Shown here in pieces: positions 62,527 through 64,000 of a stretch of DNA of 64,000 bases; position 1 is the first letter of the stretch; every line of letters begins with the position of its first letter. The position numbers and the translations under genes were made by a program. Location: NCBI GenBank assembly GCA_025363755.1, contig JANYLQ010000050.1, positions 196,351-260,350 on the forward strand, written 5' to 3'. The notes under the pieces were generated by a model. It saw nothing but the letters and a program-made list of their open reading frames with translations. It searched no databases and was not told the origin of the DNA. This DNA is from Hyphomicrobiales bacterium (lineage in GTDB: Bacteria; Pseudomonadota; Alphaproteobacteria; Rhizobiales; Aestuariivirgaceae).

Positions 62527-64000
62527 GCCTTCAAAATTATTTCAGCTGCCTTCCACGCCAACATCATGATTGGCGCATTTAAATTTCCGCTGATGATCGA
62601 TGGGAATGCTGAAGCGTCGACGACGCGAAGCCCTTCAACGCCGTGTAAACGAAGCTGGGGATCAACGACTGCATCTGAAGCGGATGGCCCCATACGGCAG
62701 GTGCAAGATGGGTGATAGACCGTGCCGCTGCGCAAACGGATATCTTGTATTAGCTCTTCATCACTTTGAACGAGTAGCCCTGGGCGCAGTTCTTCCGCAA
62801 TGAATTCAGCAAGTTGCGGTTGCTTTGCAATAGTCCGAATGAACTTAACAGCCTCCAACATTTCTTGAACATCATGATCCGTCCCATACGCATTGGCCAC
62901 GATGCGCGGCTTTGCTAACGGATCAGCCGACCTTATCATAATCTCACCACGGCTTGTCGGACGGCAATTGGAAAGGCCAATTGATGCACCCGGAAATGGA
63001 TCAGGCGTAAGCAATGGACGCTCGCCAGCTTTAGGTAATAATGTAGAAAATGCCTGAAAATAGAGCTGCATATTAGGTCGTGTACGCGTTGGGTTAGTGC
63101 GAAAAAAACCACCGCCTTGATTAATGCTCAGGCTCAATGGCCCGCGCCGCATCAATAAATACTGAATGCCATGTCGAACCTTACCCCACCAAGGCCTTAA
63201 ACCATCATTCAGTGTGGGCACTTTCATACGGAAAGTATAATTGATGCCTAAGTGGTCTTGCAGATGGCGGCCAACATTGGCATTATTCACCACCACATCA
63301 ATGCCATGAGATTTTAGAACTTCGGCAGGGCCGATGCCTGAAAGCTGAAGCAGTTGAGGTGAGTTCACCGCACCACCAGACAAGATTACTTCGCGTGTGG
63401 CTTGTGCAATTTCGCTTTTGCCATTGCGCACATATTCAACACCAATAGCGCGCTTTCCCGCCATCACGATGCGCGTGACCTGCGCTTTCGTTATGACTTC
63501 TAAATTTTTGCGCTTCATTGCAGGACGCAAAAAGGCACGCGCGGCAGAATTCCGCCTGCCGTTTTTAACCGAAAGTTGAAGATGCCCAACGCCTTCTTGG
63601 GTAGCACCGTTAAAATCTGGATTGTATGGCAGGCCTGCTGCTTGCGCCGCAGCCTCATAATGTTTGCCCAACCAATGCCGATCCTTCAGGTTAGCTGAAA
63701 TGTAAAATGGCCCGCCAGCGCCGCGATACTGATTTGCACCGCCTTCAAAATCTTCTAACTGCTTAAAGGCCGGAAGCACATTATCCCAACCCCAACCCGT
63801 GTTACCCGCGGCCTTCCAATCTTCAAAGTCGGAAGCATCACCACGAATATACACCATGGCGTTGATCGAACTTGAACCACCCAAAACTTTGCCGCGTGGC
63901 CAATAGTCTTTCTGACCAGCAAGGCCCGGATCGGCCTCGGCTTCGTAACCCCAATTCACTTTTGGATCATAAAATGTCTTGCCATAACCCAGCGGCATTT
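62523..64000 (-). CDS. GMC-family FAD oxidoreductase (choline/alcohol dehydrogenase type), N-terminus outside window
   Basis: At least 491 residues of a glucose-methanol-choline oxidoreductase. The frame stays open to the right edge. The N-terminal FAD dinucleotide fold lies outside the window, so the first ATG seen (63998) is internal. Visible are WPRGKVLGGSSSINAMVYIR, the mid signature SGGAVNSPQLLQLSGIGPAE and the catalytic end YHPSCTCRMGP with GNLNAPIMMLAWKAAE (His and Asn). It oxidises choline or another alcohol. The substrate cannot be told without the rest and without neighbours. Confidence 0.92.
   Translation of the reverse strand, partial: MPLGYGKTFYDPKVNWGYEAEADPGLAGQKDYWPRGKVLGGSSSINAMVYIRGDASDFEDWKAAGNTGWGWDNVLPAFKQLEDFEGGANQYRGAGGPFYISANLKDRHWLGKHYEAAAQAAGLPYNPDFNGATQEGVGHLQLSVKNGRRNSAARAFLRPAMKRKNLEVITKAQVTRIVMAGKRAIGVEYVRNGKSEIAQATREVILSGGAVNSPQLLQLSGIGPAEVLKSHGIDVVVNNANVGRHLQDHLGINYTFRMKVPTLNDGLRPWWGKVRHGIQYLLMRRGPLSLSINQGGGFFRTNPTRTRPNMQLYFQAFSTLLPKAGERPLLTPDPFPGASIGLSNCRPTSRGEIMIRSADPLAKPRIVANAYGTDHDVQEMLEAVKFIRTIAKQPQLAEFIAEELRPGLLVQSDEELIQDIRLRSGTVYHPSCTCRMGPSASDAVVDPQLRLHGVEGLRVVDASAFPSIISGNLNAPIMMLAWKAAEIILKA

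Overview
The window looks like a chromosomal segment of an alphaproteobacterium, most likely a member of the Hyphomicrobiales (Rhizobiales). The evidence is a conserved block of an NDUFA12-type complex I protein, MlaD, DUF2155, aat, accC, accB and aroQ, an Rrf2/IscR-headed suf operon, a class II (B12-dependent) ribonucleotide reductase, a bactofilin and a BA14K-family protein. G+C looks close to balanced by eye. I see no rRNA, tRNA, CRISPR array, prophage or insertion sequence. The species cannot be fixed from the sequence alone.

Region by region: 1-1.4 kb holds the end of aspS, an L,D-transpeptidase and a 34-residue Lys/Ala/Pro histone-like protein. 2-6 kb is nrdJ, with a tandem pair of NrdR-box-like sites upstream. 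6.1-10.3 kb is a coupled minus-strand operon of two secreted M16 peptidases (one active, one lacking the zinc motif) and a 14-TM exporter. 10.4-19.2 kb is the most unusual part. Two divergent operons each carry an MttB-superfamily methyltransferase: one has a QueG-like iron-sulfur protein, a homocysteine S-methyltransferase and a GFA protein, and the other has a LysR regulator and pseudouridine catabolism genes (psuK, psuG). A VapBC toxin-antitoxin module lies between them, and no corrinoid protein gene is present.

19-28.7 kb is mostly housekeeping: TauE exporter, DedA/PAP2/LssY fusion, NDUFA12, MlaD, DUF2155, aat, accCB, aroQ, a DsbA-like protein and a BepA-like metalloprotease. 28.7-37.4 kb holds rne with a long leader, then an amidase, PBP1A, prfB (with a programmed +1 frameshift) and a bactofilin. 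37.6-43.4 kb holds an AsmA/YhdP-like protein, tyrS and anmK. 43.4-47.6 kb is a five-gene carbohydrate operon with an alsE/alsK-like pair but no transporter. 47.8-55.3 kb is the complete iscR-iscS-sufBCDS-sufT-sufA operon followed by a TfoX-like gene. The remainder holds a PilZ protein, a DEAD-box helicase, aquaporin, katG, a GNAT acetyltransferase, a flavoprotein, a BA14K protein and a GMC oxidoreductase cut by the window end.

Functional links: cobalamin is implied by nrdJ and by the MttB/homocysteine methyltransferase genes. Iron-sulfur supply (suf) would serve the ferredoxin-like protein. Cell-wall synthesis and recycling is represented by the L,D-transpeptidase, amidase, PBP1A and AnmK. 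The strongest candidate for an undescribed system is the paired MttB region at 10.4-19.2 kb.
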